Below are positions 62,244-64,000 of a stretch of 64,000 nucleotides of DNA, one piece after another. The stretch comes from Azonexaceae bacterium s22 (GTDB taxonomy: Bacteria; Pseudomonadota; Gammaproteobacteria; Burkholderiales; Rhodocyclaceae). Position 1 is the stretch's first letter; each line of letters begins with the position of its first letter. Under the pieces are notes generated by a model. That model was not told where the DNA came from and ran no database searches. It saw nothing but the letters and a program-made list of their open reading frames with translations. A program made the position numbers and the translations under genes. The stretch covers positions 310,001 to 374,000 of the forward strand of contig WYCU01000003.1 in NCBI GenBank assembly GCA_016617495.1, given 5' to 3'.

Positions 62244-63217
62244 GCGAAGCGAATCCTCGGATCGACCAGTGTGTAGGAAATATCGGTCAGGATCAGACCC
62301 ACGATGTAGAGCACCGAACCGATGAAAACCATCGAACGAACCACTGAAAAATCCTGCGCATTGATGGCATCGATGGTGTAGCTCCCCAGCCCCGGAATAC
62401 CGAAGAACGACTCCGTCAATAACGACCCCATGAACAACAGCGGGATCACCACCACCACGCCGGTCAGGATCGGAATCATCGCGTTCTTCAGAATGTGACG
62501 GAAAAACACCACAGTTTCCGGCAAGCCCTTGGCCCGGGCGGTGCGGACGTAATCCTTGCCGACCTCTTCAAGAAAGATCGTGCGATACCAGCGCGCCGAA
62601 GCCCCAATGCCAGAAACCACGCCAATCAGCACCGGCAGGATGAGGAATCGCCAAGCCTGCAGCCCCTCCCCGAATCCTGAAATCGGCACCAGCCGCCATA
62701 CCTTGCTGATGAGGTACTGCCCGCCGATGATGTAAAACAACCCCGAAATCGACATCATCGCCACACACAGCACGACGCCCCAGAAATCCAGCGGTGTTGC
62801 CCTGAAGAAAGCCAGTATCAGCGCCAGCGTCACCGTGACGAATAGCCCGAGAATGAACGTCGGCAGCGCAATTGCCAGCGAAGGCCCCATCCGCCCGGCA
62901 ATTTCCCGGGCAATATCCCGGCCATCTTCCGCCCGGCCAAAATCGCCAACGAACATGCGCGCCGATTTCTGGAAAAAAACCGTATTTGTCACGGTAGACA
63001 ACCCGGAAGCGCCCGAATTGAAAAACAGCGGCTTGTCGTAACCGCGCTCAGCCTTCCACTTTTCAATGGCCTCCGGAGTCACCCGTTTGACGCCGAGCTG
63101 CATCCGCGCCATGTCATCCGGCGTATTGACGACGAAGAACAGCGCAAATGTGAGCAGATTCACCCCGATCAGGATCGGGATGGCGTACAACAAGCGACGA
63201 ACGATATAGGCAAGCAC
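62240..63217 (-). CDS. peptide ABC transporter permease (DppB/YejB-like)
   Basis: The 325 residues begin MLAYIVRRLLYAIPILIGVN, as DppB/YejB proteins do, with six membrane segments and the EAA loop YVRTARAKGLPETVVFFRHIL near residue 220. A periplasmic loop of about 60 residues follows helix 1, as in YejB. It is the first gene of the transporter operon. No ribosome site stronger than a few purines is visible. Confidence 0.92.
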   Translation of the reverse strand: MLAYIVRRLLYAIPILIGVNLLTFALFFVVNTPDDMARMQLGVKRVTPEAIEKWKAERGYDKPLFFNSGASGLSTVTNTVFFQKSARMFVGDFGRAEDGRDIAREIAGRMGPSLAIALPTFILGLFVTVTLALILAFFRATPLDFWGVVLCVAMMSISGLFYIIGGQYLISKVWRLVPISGFGEGLQAWRFLILPVLIGVVSGIGASARWYRTIFLEEVGKDYVRTARAKGLPETVVFFRHILKNAMIPILTGVVVVIPLLFMGSLLTESFFGIPGLGSYTIDAINAQDFSVVRSMVFIGSVLYIVGLILTDISYTLVDPRIRFA

Positions 63218-63299
63218 AGCCGGATTATGCCAAGACGCGCTGCGGATTGCTCAACAGAGACGGCAATTTCCCGCCGTACTCAGCGACTGGAAACCACTG

Positions 63300-64000
63300 T
63301 TACTCCGGCAAACGCAAACCACCGCCAATAATTCGGACAGCGCTCTCCCCCCGCGCCACGGGGGCGCATCCGTCACTGGAAGCACCAACACCCTGAGCAC
63401 AAGAACCTTCCTCCTGAACGTAGACCACCCGCGCCAAAGTCAGTGGCTCAGTCAGCGGTTGCGAATACGTCGCACCGATGGCTTGCATGTCGGGTACGAG
63501 CCCAGCGCCAGGAAACTTGGGCGTACCCGTGACGGTCACCGTGCCATCGACATAACGAATTGCATAGTTTGTCGACGATTGCCCATATGCTTGCAGGGCA
63601 TAGTTACCCGCAGGCGACAACAATTTGGCGTTCGTCCAAAAATTCAGGGCGCCACCCAAAACAGAAGCATCCTCACCACCGACGAACCCACTATAACTGG
63701 CGCTAAACGGCGGATTCGGCGTACCGAATGGCCTGGTGGCATCGTTTGCAGCAATCACCAACGTCGCCGGGGTGATGGTGCCGCTGGCGGTGGCGGTGCT
63801 CACCGTGTAGTTGGCGCCGCCGTTGCCGTCGTTGATGGTGTAGCCGCCATTGACTTGCAGGGTGCTGCCGTTGCTGCCCAGAACGTTCTTGCTGGTGTAG
63901 CTCTGGCTCAGGCCGCTGACGTTGTCGCTGCCTTGCAGGCCGACGATGCTGACGACGCCGCTCGAGGCGGTGGTGGCGTCATAGACTTTGCTGCCGCTGA
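63300..64000 (-). CDS. C-terminal part of a large YDG/MBG-repeat adhesin (5' end outside the window)
   Basis: The frame is open from the window edge to a stop at 63300, about 233 codons. It contains a repeat of the YDG/MBG type found in filamentous-haemagglutinin-like exoproteins: SKVYDATTASSGVVS, GSDNVSGLSQSYTSKNVLG, VNGGYTINDGNGGANYTVST and GTITPATLVI. A last MBG-like unit (FSASYSGFVGGEDASVLGG) and a short tail with two Cys end the protein. Such proteins are secreted by two-partner systems and act in adhesion or biofilm. The transporter subunit is not in the window. Confidence 0.85.
   Translation of the reverse strand, partial: SGSKVYDATTASSGVVSIVGLQGSDNVSGLSQSYTSKNVLGSNGSTLQVNGGYTINDGNGGANYTVSTATASGTITPATLVIAANDATRPFGTPNPPFSASYSGFVGGEDASVLGGALNFWTNAKLLSPAGNYALQAYGQSSTNYAIRYVDGTVTVTGTPKFPGAGLVPDMQAIGATYSQPLTEPLTLARVVYVQEEGSCAQGVGASSDGCAPVARGESAVRIIGGGLRLPE

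Overview
The window looks like chromosomal DNA of a betaproteobacterium of the Rhodocyclales, probably close to Dechloromonas/Azonexus. I infer this from gene content (DUF3460, acyl-carrier-protein phosphodiesterase, CcoG, class I fumarase, NsrR-type Rrf2 regulator, menaquinone genes, many PAS/GGDEF sensors), high-GC codon use and strong Shine-Dalgarno sites. No database search was possible.

Layout. 0-9 kb: an acetate block on the minus strand. It holds acs, a short membrane protein, a sodium/solute-symporter histidine kinase (CrbS/CbrA type), a single-domain response regulator, a membrane pseudokinase fused to a DnaQ-type exonuclease, and a DUF294 nucleotidyltransferase. 9-23 kb: a housekeeping stretch with a YqhA-like protein, fumarase, a glycine-zipper protein, a diguanylate cyclase, sbcDC, ilvBN with a valine-rich attenuator leader, and menB-menC. 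23-31 kb: a CheB-CheR-PAS fusion, a decayed histidine kinase, a methyltransferase, a YaiI-family protein, a Kef-type antiporter, AcpH and DUF3460. 31-44 kb: more accessory and partly decayed DNA, with a PAS kinase/LuxR regulator pair, phasin-like and orphan small genes, nsrR/PAS divergent from ccoG, an OsmC-YcaO fusion, and a scrap zone with an IS3 remnant, an NtrC-family fragment and an inverted repeat pair. 44-52 kb: a dense stress/detoxification set (TetR/HPP, LysR/quinone oxidoreductase, YciI, hydrolase, DUF2917, AraC/cupin, SDR, nitronate monooxygenase). 52-55.4 kb: a compact integrative module (xis, integrase, an HD-fold pseudoenzyme, a 60-aa ORF, a divergent XRE gene) next to tRNA-Val(CAC). 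55.4-64 kb: gltX, a tRNA-Ala-Glu-Asp operon with a perfect consensus promoter, mltD, a Yej/Dpp-type peptide ABC transporter, and the C-terminal part of a large YDG/MBG-repeat adhesin.

Three things stand out. First, a 35-bp dispersed repeat (16-bp half ATTGTCGCGGTCGACC plus an A-rich arm) occurs about nine times in the first 22 kb, both between genes and inside reading frames (sbcC twice, ilvB, menC, the DUF294 gene). Second, there are two candidate attenuators: a classical one before ilvBN, and an unusual one before the symporter-kinase operon, where a short upstream ORF runs through a 15-bp intrinsic terminator. Third, two proteins keep a fold but have lost catalytic residues: the kinase part of the exonuclease fusion and the YhaM-like HD protein of the integrative module.
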